A stretch of 64,000 bases of DNA, taken from positions 1 to 64,000 of the forward strand of contig NZ_JAJSON010000004.1 of assembly GCF_022410465.1 (NCBI RefSeq), written 5' to 3'. Both the position numbers and the translations under genes were made by a program. Source of the stretch: Christiangramia crocea (GTDB taxonomy: Bacteria > Bacteroidota > Bacteroidia > Flavobacteriales > Flavobacteriaceae). Of the stretch, positions 36,081-44,614 are shown piece by piece. Within the stretch, counting starts at the first letter, position 1. The number at the start of each line of letters is the position of its first letter. The notes under the pieces were generated by a model that was not told where the DNA came from, ran no database searches, and saw nothing but the letters and a program-made list of their open reading frames with translations.

Positions 36081-36920
36081 ATGAAGTATTTACAAAATGC
36101 TTTTGAACTCTACATAAATAGTAGCATTCATGTTTCGCTGGCTATAGTCGCTTTTACCCTGATCACCTTTCTTAAATATGACCAGGAGATTGATAAAGAT
36201 CTTTTATTCTTTATATTTTTCGCGTCCATTACCGGATACAACTTTGTGAAATATGCGGGGATAGCAAAACTTCATCATCTTAGCCTGGCAGGGAATCTGC
36301 GTTTTATCCAGGTATTTTCTTTTTTAAGTTTTGTAGCGCTGGTCTATTTTACTTTTCAGATGGAAATCAGGGTGCTTATTGCAACCGGGTTTTTAGGTCT
36401 TTTTACAATATTCTATGCCGTACCGTTTTTAGGAAAGGATAAGAATTTAAGAAGCCTTCCCGGATTAAAGATTTTTATTATTGCAGTGGTTTGGGCTGGC
36501 ACTACGGTACTTCTACCTCTTATTAATGCCGAAGCATACTTAGGAACCGGGATTCTGGTGGACTTTATCCAGAGATTATTCCTGGTGATTGTTCTAACTC
36601 TTCCGTTTGAAATAAGAGACCTGAAATATGACGACGAGGCACTGGGAACCATACCTCAAAGGCTGGGAGTTTTTAAGTCAAAAGTTTTTGGCCTTTTTTT
36701 GATCCTTCTGATTTTTTTTTCAGAGATAATTCAAAACTCATTTAGTTCAGCTGAATTTCTGGCCTTTATCATAATTCTTTTGGTAAGTGGGATATTGCTT
36801 TGGAAAGCTGGCAGGGATCAGAAGAAGTATTATTGTTCGTTCTGGGTAGAGATGGTTCCTGTATTTTATTTAGGTTTCTACTGGGTATTTACACATTATC
36901 TTCCGCAAACTCCTTTTTAA
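36081..36920 (+). CDS. UbiA-like prenyltransferase-family membrane protein lacking the first Asp-rich motif
   Basis: The 279-residue protein has seven to nine membrane helices and no signal peptide. The stretch EIRDLKYDDEALGTIPQRLG (about 198-217) matches the second Asp motif and the following TLPxxLG block of UbiA-family aromatic prenyltransferases. The first motif (NDxxD) should lie after the second helix, but here the equivalent GYNFVKYAG retains only the Asn. Such loss would disable Mg-diphosphate binding in a normal UbiA enzyme, so this may be a non-catalytic or altered relative. It is divergent from gcvP and its end overlaps the anti-sigma gene by 32 bp on the other strand. Confidence 0.65.
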   Translation: MKYLQNAFELYINSSIHVSLAIVAFTLITFLKYDQEIDKDLLFFIFFASITGYNFVKYAGIAKLHHLSLAGNLRFIQVFSFLSFVALVYFTFQMEIRVLIATGFLGLFTIFYAVPFLGKDKNLRSLPGLKIFIIAVVWAGTTVLLPLINAEAYLGTGILVDFIQRLFLVIVLTLPFEIRDLKYDDEALGTIPQRLGVFKSKVFGLFLILLIFFSEIIQNSFSSAEFLAFIIILLVSGILLWKAGRDQKKYYCSFWVEMVPVFYLGFYWVFTHYLPQTPF

Positions 36921-37155
36921 TCTGTTCACGCCAGGCCTGTTTTTGTTCTTCAGAACAGGATTGAATTTTGGATTTTTTGATGGCTTCGGTGAGTTTGGAA
37001 TTTTTAGAGGAAAATTTGCGGCAGGCCTGGCAAAAAGTAAGGTGGAGAAAGAGCTTCATTTTGTCCAGTGGCTTTGCTTCCTTGTACTGTGACTTATTAC
37101 AGCACTCGGCCGCTTTGGAACAATCGATAAAAAAAAGTTTTCTCATCCTACTCAT
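36889..37155 (-). CDS. small soluble ZAS-type anti-sigma factor (RsrA-like cysteine pattern)
   Basis: The 88-residue protein is rich in Lys and Cys and has the HxxxCxxC zinc-binding anti-sigma motif: His38, Cys42 and Cys45 in HLTFCQAC, plus Cys12, Cys18, Cys19 and Cys67. No membrane helix is present. It starts 2 bp after the sigma factor stop (TAATTATG), which indicates a cotranscribed sigma/anti-sigma pair. A longer frame to 37221 lies inside the sigma gene and is rejected. Its 3' end overlaps the convergent UbiA-like gene by 32 bp. It would sequester the ECF sigma factor and may release it on thiol oxidation or metal loss; that is inferred from the motif. Confidence 0.72.
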   Translation of the reverse strand: MSRMRKLFFIDCSKAAECCNKSQYKEAKPLDKMKLFLHLTFCQACRKFSSKNSKLTEAIKKSKIQSCSEEQKQAWREQIKKEFAEDNV

Positions 37156-37157
37156 AA

Positions 37158-37709
37158 TTAGAACCAATTTTTTTCCAAACAGGCTGCAAGGGCAGTGCGG
37201 GCTCTGTGAATGATAACCCAAAGGTTAGACGGTGTGATATTAAATTCATTACAGATAGTTTCGGTATCTGCACCATCAATTGTCTTTCTTTTAAAAATGG
37301 ACGCATGCTTTTCGTTGATACTGTCCAGACATTCCAGAATGGCCAGCCCCAGTTCATTGTTTTCCATTTCATCTTCCGCCGTGCGGTCAAACTGGTCTGG
37401 CACCTGTTCTTCCAGCCATTCACCTTCGTTATAATCATCAGTATAATTGACCCTGACCTCGGCCTTTCCCTTTCGCGAATTTATTTTGCGATAGTAATCT
37501 ATGATTTTTCTTTTTAAAATCGAAATCAGCCAGGTACGTTCGCTTGCCTCTCCTTTGAAATATTTGGCTGATTTGAGTGCGGCAAGAAAGGTTTCAGAAA
37601 TAAGATCATTAGCTACCTCACGATCGTTTACGCGAACGATCGTGTAATTGAACAGGTAATCCGAATATTTATCGACCCATTTATTAGGGTCGAGTTCGTT
37701 GGCTGGCAT
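37158..37709 (-). CDS. RNA polymerase sigma-70 factor, ECF subfamily
   Basis: The 183-residue protein has a region 2 (VNDREVANDLISETFLAALK with the following RTWLISILKRKIIDYYRK, about 28-75) and a region 4 helix-turn-helix near the C-terminus (LGLAILECLDSI to NITPSNLWVIIHRARTAL, about 120-175). Regions 1 and 3 are missing, as in ECF factors. Between them is an acidic linker (about 85-115). It is followed immediately by a small ZAS-type anti-sigma gene. Targets are unknown. It is likely autoregulated, but no promoter is clear in the 97 bp upstream. Confidence 0.92.
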   Translation of the reverse strand: MPANELDPNKWVDKYSDYLFNYTIVRVNDREVANDLISETFLAALKSAKYFKGEASERTWLISILKRKIIDYYRKINSRKGKAEVRVNYTDDYNEGEWLEEQVPDQFDRTAEDEMENNELGLAILECLDSINEKHASIFKRKTIDGADTETICNEFNITPSNLWVIIHRARTALAACLEKNWF

Positions 37710-37806
37710 GATCTAGATCTCTTCGGTTCTACTCAAAAATAGCAAAAGAAAGGCTATCAAAAGTTATAGAAACGATAAGATTTACAGATATAGCCTTAGA
37801 TAGGAG

Positions 37807-39837
37807 CTATTTTGAGATCAATCCGGCTCTTCTTAACAGCGCATCCGGTTTTGGTTCTTTTCCGCGGAAACGTTTATAGAGTTCCATTGGATGTTCCGTA
37901 CCACCTTTTGAAAGTATATTTTCCCTGAACTTATCTGCAATATCCTTACTGAAGATGCCATTTTCCGTGAAATACTCAAAAGTATCAGCATCCAGGACTT
38001 CGGCCCATTTATAAGAATAATAACCGGCAGAATAGCCTCCCTGGAATATATGCGAAAATGCCGTACTCATGCAATTTGAAGTAACATCCGGATATAATTT
38101 CGTTGGCTCAAAAGCCTTGATTTCATGTTCCTTTACGTCTACTACTCCCGAAGGATCCACAGCATGCCAGCTAAGATCAAGCATTCCGAAGCTTAATTGT
38201 CTAAGGGTTGCCATTCCTTCCAGGAAGTTTGCCGATTCTTTGATCTTATCGATGTATTCCTGCGGAATTGCCTCGCCTGTCTTGTAATGTTTAGCAAATA
38301 GCTGAAGGGATTCTTTCTCGTAACACCAGTTTTCCAGCACCTGGCTGGGCAGTTCCACAAAGTCCCAGTATACATTTGCCCCTGAGAGGCTTGGGTAGGT
38401 CGTATTTGCCAGCATTCCATGCAGGGCATGCCCAAATTCATGGAACAGGGTGGTAACCTCATTAAAAGTGAGCAAGGATGGTTCCTTTTCTGTAGGTTTG
38501 GTGAAATTACAGACTATGGAAATATGCGGCCTTTCATTTACATTATTCTGAACGTACTGTTGTTTGTAGATAGTCATCCATGCACCATCTCTTTTGCCAG
38601 GTCGCGGATGAAAATCAGCATAGAAGAGGGCTATATTTTCTCCGGATTCATCTGTGACCTGAAAGGTTTTAACATCCTGATGATATTTATCTATATTGTG
38701 AACTTCTTCAAAGTTTAGTCCGTAAAGTTTCTGTGCTACGGTAAATACCCCACTGATTACATTCTCAAGTTTGAAATATGGCTTTAGTTTTTCATCGTCA
38801 AGATTGAACAGTTTCTGTTTGAGTTTTTCACCATAGAAGGCAGCGTCCCATTTCTGAAGCTCGTCTATTCCATCCAGATCTTTTGCGAAATTCTCCAGTT
38901 CTTTAAACTCTCTTTCGGCAGCAGGTTTTGCTTTTTCCAGCATTTCATTCAGGAAAGAATCAACCTTTTCCGGGGTTTCCGCCATTCGCTCTTCTAAAAC
39001 AAAGTGAGCATGGGAGTCAAACCCAAGGAGTTTAGCTCTTTTGTATCTTAATTTGGCAATTCTAAGAACGTTCTCCTGGTTATCAAGTTCGTCATTATGG
39101 AAGCCGCGGGAACCGAAGGCAAGTGCCAGTTCCTTTCTCAATTCCCTGTCGTTGGCATATTTCATAAAAGGAATATAACTTGGATATTCCAGCGTGAATA
39201 TCCAGCCGTCCTTATCTTTAGATTTGGCTACAGATCTTGCTTCATCTTTGAAACTTTCAGGTAGACCTCCTAATTTTGACTCATTGGTCACCTGCAGTTC
39301 ATAGCGATTAGTTTCTGCCAGAACATTTTCTCCAAATTTCAGCTTTAGTTTGGAAAGCTCCTTATCGAACTCCCTAAGCACTGTTTGTTTGTCCTCAGAA
39401 AGGTTTGCGCCGTTCCGGGTAAAAGCTTTATACTTTTTCTCTAAAAGCATGTTCTGCTCTTTGTTGAGGTCCAGCGTGTCTTTCTTCTCGAAAATGCTTT
39501 TTATTCTTTTAAAAAGACCTTTATTCAATATAACGTCGTTCTTGAATTCTGAAAGGACCGGAGATAACTCCTGTGCGATCTTCTGAATTTCTTCGTTGGT
39601 TTCTGCTGAATTTATATTGAAAAAGATACTGGTGACCCTGTCAAGTTTCTGACCTGAGTACTCCAGGGCTTCCAGGGTATTTTCAAAAGTCGGGCTCTCT
39701 GTAGAATTAACAATTTCATCTATTTCCTTCCTCGCGAGCTCCACGGCTTCCAAAATAGCCGGCTTATAATCTTCGGTCTTTATTTTGGAAAAAGGAGCAT
39801 AATCAAATTCTGTAAGTAATATATTCTGAGAATCCAT
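37807..39837 (-). CDS. M3 family metallopeptidase (dipeptidyl carboxypeptidase/oligopeptidase-like)
   Basis: The 676-residue protein has the length and content of bacterial M3 peptidases (Dcp/PrlC). The zinc site is TLFHEFGHALHG with His466, Glu467 and His470, followed by the third-ligand region VYWDFVELPSQVLENW (about 490) and a C-terminal FSHIFQGGYSAGYYSYKWAEVLDAD block typical of Dcp. No signal peptide is visible, so a cytoplasmic peptide-trimming role is likely. It stands alone on the minus strand, 193 bp upstream of nothing coding on its own strand apart from purE. Confidence 0.9.
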   Translation of the reverse strand: MDSQNILLTEFDYAPFSKIKTEDYKPAILEAVELARKEIDEIVNSTESPTFENTLEALEYSGQKLDRVTSIFFNINSAETNEEIQKIAQELSPVLSEFKNDVILNKGLFKRIKSIFEKKDTLDLNKEQNMLLEKKYKAFTRNGANLSEDKQTVLREFDKELSKLKLKFGENVLAETNRYELQVTNESKLGGLPESFKDEARSVAKSKDKDGWIFTLEYPSYIPFMKYANDRELRKELALAFGSRGFHNDELDNQENVLRIAKLRYKRAKLLGFDSHAHFVLEERMAETPEKVDSFLNEMLEKAKPAAEREFKELENFAKDLDGIDELQKWDAAFYGEKLKQKLFNLDDEKLKPYFKLENVISGVFTVAQKLYGLNFEEVHNIDKYHQDVKTFQVTDESGENIALFYADFHPRPGKRDGAWMTIYKQQYVQNNVNERPHISIVCNFTKPTEKEPSLLTFNEVTTLFHEFGHALHGMLANTTYPSLSGANVYWDFVELPSQVLENWCYEKESLQLFAKHYKTGEAIPQEYIDKIKESANFLEGMATLRQLSFGMLDLSWHAVDPSGVVDVKEHEIKAFEPTKLYPDVTSNCMSTAFSHIFQGGYSAGYYSYKWAEVLDADTFEYFTENGIFSKDIADKFRENILSKGGTEHPMELYKRFRGKEPKPDALLRRAGLISK

Positions 39838-40018
39838 TTAGTAATGTTGAGTTAACGTTATCGATAAATATTTTTAACGTAAAAGCCATATTTTAAATTT
39901 TTTATCTATTTTAGTTATGACTAATATAGATTTAACTTAAAATTCACATAGTAGTTTACAAAGTTCTGGTTTTATATTTAGAATGGTTAATAAATAATAA
40001 TACAGATTAAAACTACTT

Positions 40019-40043
40019 GAAAGGCCGCTTTTAGCGGTCTTTC
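40019..40043 (-). terminator. hairpin overlapping the purE stop codon, probable terminator
   Basis: GAAAGGCCGCT (40019-40029) can pair with AGCGGTCTTTC (40033-40043) with one G-T pair. On the minus strand it spans the purE stop. The following T content is modest. Confidence 0.45.
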
Positions 40044-40528
40044 TTATTTTTTAGGGATTTTGCACCTTCTATGACTTTTGTCTTAAGTCCTTCTTTGTAA
40101 ACCAGGATCTTATCCAGTACACATTTATCTGAAGAACCTATGATCTGGGCAGCCAGGATACCTGCATTTTTAGCACCATCCAGGGCCACAGTGGCAACGG
40201 GAACCCCGCCTGGCATTTGAAGAATGGAAAGTACAGAATCCCAGCCATCTATGGAGTTTCGGGATTTTACAGGAACACCAATTACGGGTAGGGGAGACAA
40301 TGAAGCTACCATCCCTGGTAAATGTGCGGCGCCTCCTGCTCCTGCAATGATGACCTGAATACCCTTTTCATGCGCTGTTTTACTAAATTCAAAAAGTTTT
40401 TCGGGGGTTCGGTGTGCAGAAACTATATCTACTTCCACTTCAATATCAAAGCCTTTTAAAATATCTATAGCTTCCTGCATTACAGGCATATCGCTTGTGC
40501 TGCCCATTATTACTGCTACTTTTCCCAT
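40031..40528 (-). CDS. purE: 5-(carboxyamino)imidazole ribonucleotide mutase
   Basis: PurE converts N5-CAIR to CAIR in purine synthesis. The 165-residue class I protein has IMGSTSDMPVM (phosphate loop), VDIVSAHRTPE (about 39), IIAGAGGAAHLPGM (about 60) and IGVPVKSRNSIDGWDSVLSILQMPGGVPVATVA (about 85-115). A class I PurE needs PurK, and purK lies 4 bp upstream on the same strand, as expected. The C-terminal hairpin over the stop codon suggests the operon ends here. Confidence 0.96.
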   Translation of the reverse strand: MGKVAVIMGSTSDMPVMQEAIDILKGFDIEVEVDIVSAHRTPEKLFEFSKTAHEKGIQVIIAGAGGAAHLPGMVASLSPLPVIGVPVKSRNSIDGWDSVLSILQMPGGVPVATVALDGAKNAGILAAQIIGSSDKCVLDKILVYKEGLKTKVIEGAKSLKNKKDR

Positions 40529-40532
40529 TCCT

Positions 40533-41696
40533 TTATTTATTATCGCTTATTACTTTTATACTGTTCTTGACCTTTTCGGCGATCTTTCTGGCTTCTGCCA
40601 GGTCCTTATTTGCTATGGTCACATGGCCCATTTTTCTGAAAGGGCGTGTTATTTTCTTACCATAGATATGAGGAGTTACGCCATCCATTTTCATAATCTC
40701 TTCGATGTTCTTATAAACCACATTTCCTTCATGACCTTCGGCTCCCACCAAATTTACCATAATTCCACCTACTTTACTATCTGTATTTCCAAGCGGTAAA
40801 TTGAGGATTGCGCGTATATGCTGCTCAAACTGATTGGTGTACGAAGCTTCAATGCTGTAATGACCGCTGTTATGTGGTCTTGGAGCAACTTCATTTATCA
40901 GGATCTCATCATCTTCTGTCTGAAACATTTCTACAGCAAGTAAACCAACATGCTGGAATGCTTCAGAAACCTTTTCTGCAGTCTTTCTGGCTTTTTCAGC
41001 TACTTTTTTATCGATCCTCGCCGGACATATCACATATTCTACCTGGTTTGCAGTCGGATGGAATTCCATTTCCACTACCGGATAGGTTTTCATCTCCCCT
41101 GAAGGATTCCTGGCTACGATCACGGCAAGTTCATTCTTGAAGGGAATCAAGTTTTCAGCAATGCATTCTCCTTCTGATAATACCTCCAGATCTTCCTGTT
41201 TTTTGATTACCGAAACTCCTTTGCCATCATAACCTCCTGTAGCACTTTTCCAGACAAAAGGGATGCTAATTTTTCTATCTTCTATCGCTCCTTTTAATTC
41301 CTTGATGGAATCAAAAACCTCGAATTGCGCAGTTGGGATATTTTTCTCCCTGTAAAATTTCTTTTGGGTGGCTTTATTCTGAATCTTTTCCAAGGTAGTG
41401 GCTGATGGATAAGTTTTTATTCCTTCCGATTCCAGTTGTTTGAGGGCATCTACGTTCACTCCCTCAATTTCAAAAGTGACAACATCGGCCTTTCTTCCGA
41501 AATTCAGAACGGTTTCATAATCCATAAGATCTCCCTGTTCAAAGTAATTACAGGATATTTTACATGGGGCCTCTGCGCTGGGATCCAGAACAAGTGTCTG
41601 AATATCATATTTCCGGGTTTCATATAACACCATTTTCCCGAGTTGTCCACCACCGAGAATTGCCAGTTTAAAGTCTGATGAAAAATAATTTACCAT
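40533..41696 (-). CDS. purK: 5-(carboxyamino)imidazole ribonucleotide synthase
   Basis: PurK uses ATP and bicarbonate to make N5-CAIR from AIR. The 387-residue ATP-grasp protein begins FKLAILGGGQLGKMV, has an ATP-grasp core with WKSATGGYDGKGV (about 150) and ends with the EVAPRPHNSGHYSIEA (about 270) and GKKITRPFRKMGHVT signatures. The ORF allows a start at 41744, but a perfect promoter (TATTTTTG at 41723-41716) lies between the two, so the ATG at 41696 is chosen. It is divergent from the hpt-adk fusion, which is also a purine gene, with 122 bp between the start codons. Confidence 0.95.
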   Translation of the reverse strand: MVNYFSSDFKLAILGGGQLGKMVLYETRKYDIQTLVLDPSAEAPCKISCNYFEQGDLMDYETVLNFGRKADVVTFEIEGVNVDALKQLESEGIKTYPSATTLEKIQNKATQKKFYREKNIPTAQFEVFDSIKELKGAIEDRKISIPFVWKSATGGYDGKGVSVIKKQEDLEVLSEGECIAENLIPFKNELAVIVARNPSGEMKTYPVVEMEFHPTANQVEYVICPARIDKKVAEKARKTAEKVSEAFQHVGLLAVEMFQTEDDEILINEVAPRPHNSGHYSIEASYTNQFEQHIRAILNLPLGNTDSKVGGIMVNLVGAEGHEGNVVYKNIEEIMKMDGVTPHIYGKKITRPFRKMGHVTIANKDLAEARKIAEKVKNSIKVISDNK

Positions 41697-41715
41697 AAAA
41701 TGAATAGCCTTTTCG

Positions 41716-41744
41716 CAAAAATAACCTATTCGTAATTCCTGCAA
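41716..41744 (-). promoter_or_regulatory. promoter of purK-purE
   Basis: On the minus strand TTG (41744-41742) and TATTTTTG (41723-41716) are 18 nt apart. The ATG at 41696 follows 19 nt after the -7 box. It decides the purK start. Confidence 0.65.
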
Positions 41745-41770
41745 TGCATATTCGGTAAGAAATCGGGCTG

Positions 41771-41798
41771 TTGGGCTTATCGAGATTCCTTATCTTTG
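41771..41798 (+). promoter_or_regulatory. promoter of the hpt-adk/obgE operon
   Basis: TTG (41771-41773) and TATCTTTG (41791-41798) are 17 nt apart; the TTG start codon at 41819 follows 20 nt later. Confidence 0.65.
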
Positions 41799-41818
41799 CC
41801 ACTTAAAATCTGAGAATT

Positions 41819-42931
41819 TTGATAAAGCTGCATGATCTTGAATTTGAACCTTTTATTTCAGAAAGGGAAATTACTAAGTCTATAGAGAGGATTTCAGATA
41901 AACTAAATCAGGATTTTGGTGATAAAAAGCCTGTTTTCATTGGGGTTCTGAATGGTTCTTTTATGTTTGCTTCCGAAGTGATAAAAAGATTTCACGGGGA
42001 TTGCGAAATCAGCTTCGTTAAACTGGGTTCTTATGAAGGAACCGAAAGCACAGGGAAGGTCAGGACTCTGCTTGGATTGAACCAGGAGCTTAAGGGAAGA
42101 AGCGTAATCTTGCTGGAAGATATTGTAGATACAGGGAACACACTGGTTGAGATCGATCAGATTTTAAAAAAGGCTGAGGTTGAGGATTACAAGGTGGTTA
42201 CCCTGTTCTATAAACCGGAAGCCTATAAAAAGAATATTCCGGTGGACTATATCGGAATGGAGATACCCAATAAATTTATTGTTGGTTTCGGTTTGGATTA
42301 TGATGGTCTTGGCCGTAATCTAACTCAAGTATATAAACGCAAAGAAAATAAAATGACAAATATTGTATTGTTTGGCCCTCCGGGTGCAGGCAAAGGAACT
42401 CAGGCGACAATTCTAAAGGATAAGTATAATCTTGTGCATATATCTACGGGAGATGTGTTCAGGTATAACATCAAAAATCAGACTGAACTTGGTCTTAGCG
42501 CCAAATCGTATATTGATAAGGGACAGCTGGTTCCCGATGAGGTTACCATTAATATGCTGAAAGCAGAAGTAGAGAAGAATGAAGGTGCCAATGGTTTTAT
42601 TTTTGACGGTTTTCCGCGTACTGAAACCCAGGCTGATGCTTTGGAGGATTTCCTTGAATCTAAAGGAACCATGGTGCATGCGATGATAGCTTTGGAAGTT
42701 GAGGATAATATATTGGTAGAGCGTTTGCTGGAAAGGGGAAAGACCTCGGGAAGACCTGATGATGCTGATGAAGACGTGATTAGAAATCGTATAAAGGTAT
42801 ATTACGACGAAACTGCTATTCTTAAGAATTATTATCAGAAGCAGGACAGATATTTTGGCGTAGACGGGGTAGGAAGTATTGAAGAGATCACTGAACGACT
42901 AAGTACTGTGATTGATAAGCTAATGAAATAA
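41819..42931 (+). CDS. in-frame fusion of hypoxanthine phosphoribosyltransferase and adenylate kinase
   Basis: Two complete enzymes are encoded in a single reading frame of 370 residues. Residues 1-178 form an HPRT-type phosphoribosyltransferase: FIGVLNGSFMF, then the PRPP loop VILLEDIVDTGNTL (96-109) and GFGLDYDGLGRN. Residues 179-370 form an adenylate kinase: P-loop GPPGAGKGT (186-194), AMP-site DGFPRT (263-268), and a short LID (ERGKTSGRPDDADE) without zinc ligands. No stop codon separates them; an ATG at 42353 follows an A-rich stretch (AAAGAAAATAAA) and could start a free Adk. The first start is a TTG at 41819, the only one that keeps the whole HPRT N-terminus. The product would salvage hypoxanthine/guanine and interconvert ATP, ADP and AMP. 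obgE follows 6 bp later. Confidence 0.92.
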   Translation: MIKLHDLEFEPFISEREITKSIERISDKLNQDFGDKKPVFIGVLNGSFMFASEVIKRFHGDCEISFVKLGSYEGTESTGKVRTLLGLNQELKGRSVILLEDIVDTGNTLVEIDQILKKAEVEDYKVVTLFYKPEAYKKNIPVDYIGMEIPNKFIVGFGLDYDGLGRNLTQVYKRKENKMTNIVLFGPPGAGKGTQATILKDKYNLVHISTGDVFRYNIKNQTELGLSAKSYIDKGQLVPDEVTINMLKAEVEKNEGANGFIFDGFPRTETQADALEDFLESKGTMVHAMIALEVEDNILVERLLERGKTSGRPDDADEDVIRNRIKVYYDETAILKNYYQKQDRYFGVDGVGSIEEITERLSTVIDKLMK

Positions 42932-42937
42932 AATAGA

Positions 42938-43945
42938 ATGACTGAAGGGAATTTTGTTGACTATGTGAAAATGCATGTTTTTTCCGGAAAAGGAGGGAAG
43001 GGCTCTGCTCATCTCCATCGTGAAAAGTACATTACAAAAGGAGGGCCTGATGGAGGCGATGGCGGTCGTGGAGGACATGTGATTATAAAAGGGAACAAAA
43101 ATCTCTGGACCTTATTCCATTTAAAATTCAAAAGGCACGTAAAGGCTGAGCATGGGGAAAACGGCGGAAAACAAAGAAGTACCGGTGCGGATGGTTCCGA
43201 TGAATATGTTGAGGTGCCTTTGGGTACAGTGATAAGAGATTCTGAAACTAATAAGATTATAAAGGAAATCACCGAAGATGGTCAGGAATTCATCGTTGCC
43301 GAAGGAGGAATGGGAGGTAGAGGAAACTGGCATTTTAAAAGTTCAACTAACCAGACGCCTCGTTATGCACAACCAGGAATAGATGGTAAGCAGATTGATA
43401 TTACTCTTGAATTAAAGGTTCTGGCAGATGTTGGACTTGTAGGATTCCCAAATGCCGGCAAATCGACCTTGCTTTCGGTTATTACGGCGGCGAAGCCAAA
43501 GATAGCCGATTATGAATTCACAACTTTAAAACCCAACCTTGGGATTGTGAAGTATCGGGATTTTAAAACTTTTGTGATCGCTGATATTCCCGGGATAATT
43601 GAAGGCGCAGCGGAAGGCAAAGGGCTTGGACACAGGTTTCTTAGGCATATTGAGAGAAATTCAACTTTGTTATTTCTTATTCCTGCAGATGCTCCTGATA
43701 TAGAGAAACAATATGAGATTCTTGTTGATGAACTTAGGCGTTATAATCCTGAGTTAATGGATAAGGATAGACTTATTGCTATCTCAAAAAGTGACCTTCT
43801 GGATGCTGAGCTAAAGGAAGAACTGGAAAAGGAACTGGACGATAATCTTGGGCTGCCTTATATTTTTATTTCCTCGGTTGCTCAAACTGGGCTTATCGAA
43901 TTAAAGGACAGATTGTGGCAAATGCTTAATAAAGAGGCTGTTTAA
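42938..43945 (+). CDS. obgE: Obg family GTPase
   Basis: The 335-residue protein has an N-terminal Gly-rich Obg fold ([15 protein letters not shown] to RGNWHF, about 18-132) and a GTPase domain with G1 GFPNAGKS (169-176), a switch I/G2 region [12 protein letters not shown]3 DIPGIIEGA and G4 SKSD in [10 protein letters not shown]. The OCT domain of some Obg proteins is absent, as is usual here. It acts in late 50S ribosome assembly and stress signalling. It is the third function in the purine-linked operon, 6 bp after hpt-adk; a short gap then leads to the DUF4136 lipoprotein. Confidence 0.95.
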   Translation: MTEGNFVDYVKMHVFSGKGGKGSAHLHREKYITKGGPDGGDGGRGGHVIIKGNKNLWTLFHLKFKRHVKAEHGENGGKQRSTGADGSDEYVEVPLGTVIRDSETNKIIKEITEDGQEFIVAEGGMGGRGNWHFKSSTNQTPRYAQPGIDGKQIDITLELKVLADVGLVGFPNAGKSTLLSVITAAKPKIADYEFTTLKPNLGIVKYRDFKTFVIADIPGIIEGAAEGKGLGHRFLRHIERNSTLLFLIPADAPDIEKQYEILVDELRRYNPELMDKDRLIAISKSDLLDAELKEELEKELDDNLGLPYIFISSVAQTGLIELKDRLWQMLNKEAV

Positions 43946-44004
43946 TTCCTGTTAAACCATTTAGGTCTGGAACTGATTTTGCGTAATTTTAGTAAAAATC
44001 AGTT

Positions 44005-44526
44005 ATGCGACTACTTAAATATTCTCTTTTTTTATTGTTTTTAGCGGCCTGTAATGCTCCACAGGCTGTTTATGACTACGATCAGCAGGTTAACTTTTCC
44101 CAGTATTCAACCTACGCATTATTTCCTGAATTTCAATCCGGATTAAGTCAGTTAGATGAAAGCCGGTTAATAGAAAGTCTCCATAATAAAATGCAGGCAA
44201 AGGGATTTTCCAAGTCTGAAGATCCCGGAATCTATGTTAATGTTTATACAGAACGCTTTGAACAGGATAACCGAAGCCGGGTTGGAGTTGGTATCGGTGG
44301 AGGTGGAGGAAATGTCGGTGTTGGTGTATCCGGAGGAATTCCTGTAGGACAAATGGATACTTATCTTAAGCTTAGCTTTGACTTTATTGATGTTGAAAAA
44401 GATGCTCTTGTCTGGCAGGCAGTGGTGGAAAGTCCTTTTAATATTAATGCCGAGCCTCAGGAAAGGCAGGAGAGGTTTGATAAAATTGTGGAGAAGGCTC
44501 TGGCTGGTTATCCTCCAGAAAAATAA
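44005..44526 (+). CDS. DUF4136 domain lipoprotein
   Basis: The 173-residue product has a lipoprotein signal with LAAC (Cys16) and a mature domain that fits DUF4136: an opening VNFSQYSTYAL, an ESLHNKMQAKGF helix, a central strand-Gly-rich loop (VGVGIGGGGGNVGVGVSGG, about residues 92-110) and a closing strand with DALVWQAVVES. The function of DUF4136 lipoproteins is unknown; they occur in the envelopes of many Bacteroidota. A TAATTTTA sequence (43984-43991) with TTAG 19 nt upstream could be its own promoter. It ends at a strong terminator shared with the convergent OmpA gene. Confidence 0.85.
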   Translation: MRLLKYSLFLLFLAACNAPQAVYDYDQQVNFSQYSTYALFPEFQSGLSQLDESRLIESLHNKMQAKGFSKSEDPGIYVNVYTERFEQDNRSRVGVGIGGGGGNVGVGVSGGIPVGQMDTYLKLSFDFIDVEKDALVWQAVVESPFNINAEPQERQERFDKIVEKALAGYPPEK

Positions 44527-44548
44527 AATATTACTTTTCTTCTAAAAA

Positions 44549-44577
44549 AAAATCCCCATGCATTGCATGGGGATTTT
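44549..44577. terminator. bidirectional terminator between DUF4136 and OmpA genes
   Basis: The stem AATCCCCATGC / GCATGGGGATT with a 3-nt loop is preceded by a 9-A run and followed by TTTT; it can serve both convergent transcripts. Confidence 0.85.
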
Positions 44578-44614
44578 CACTTTTTGATTGGTTAGTTAGT
44601 ATCGGTTAGAAAAC

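Noticed and set aside
36968-37517. Plus-strand frames opposite the sigma and anti-sigma genes
   Set aside because: The minus-strand proteins carry ECF and ZAS motifs; the plus frames have no such features.
41697-41744. Extended purK N-terminus
   Set aside because: A perfect promoter lies within it.
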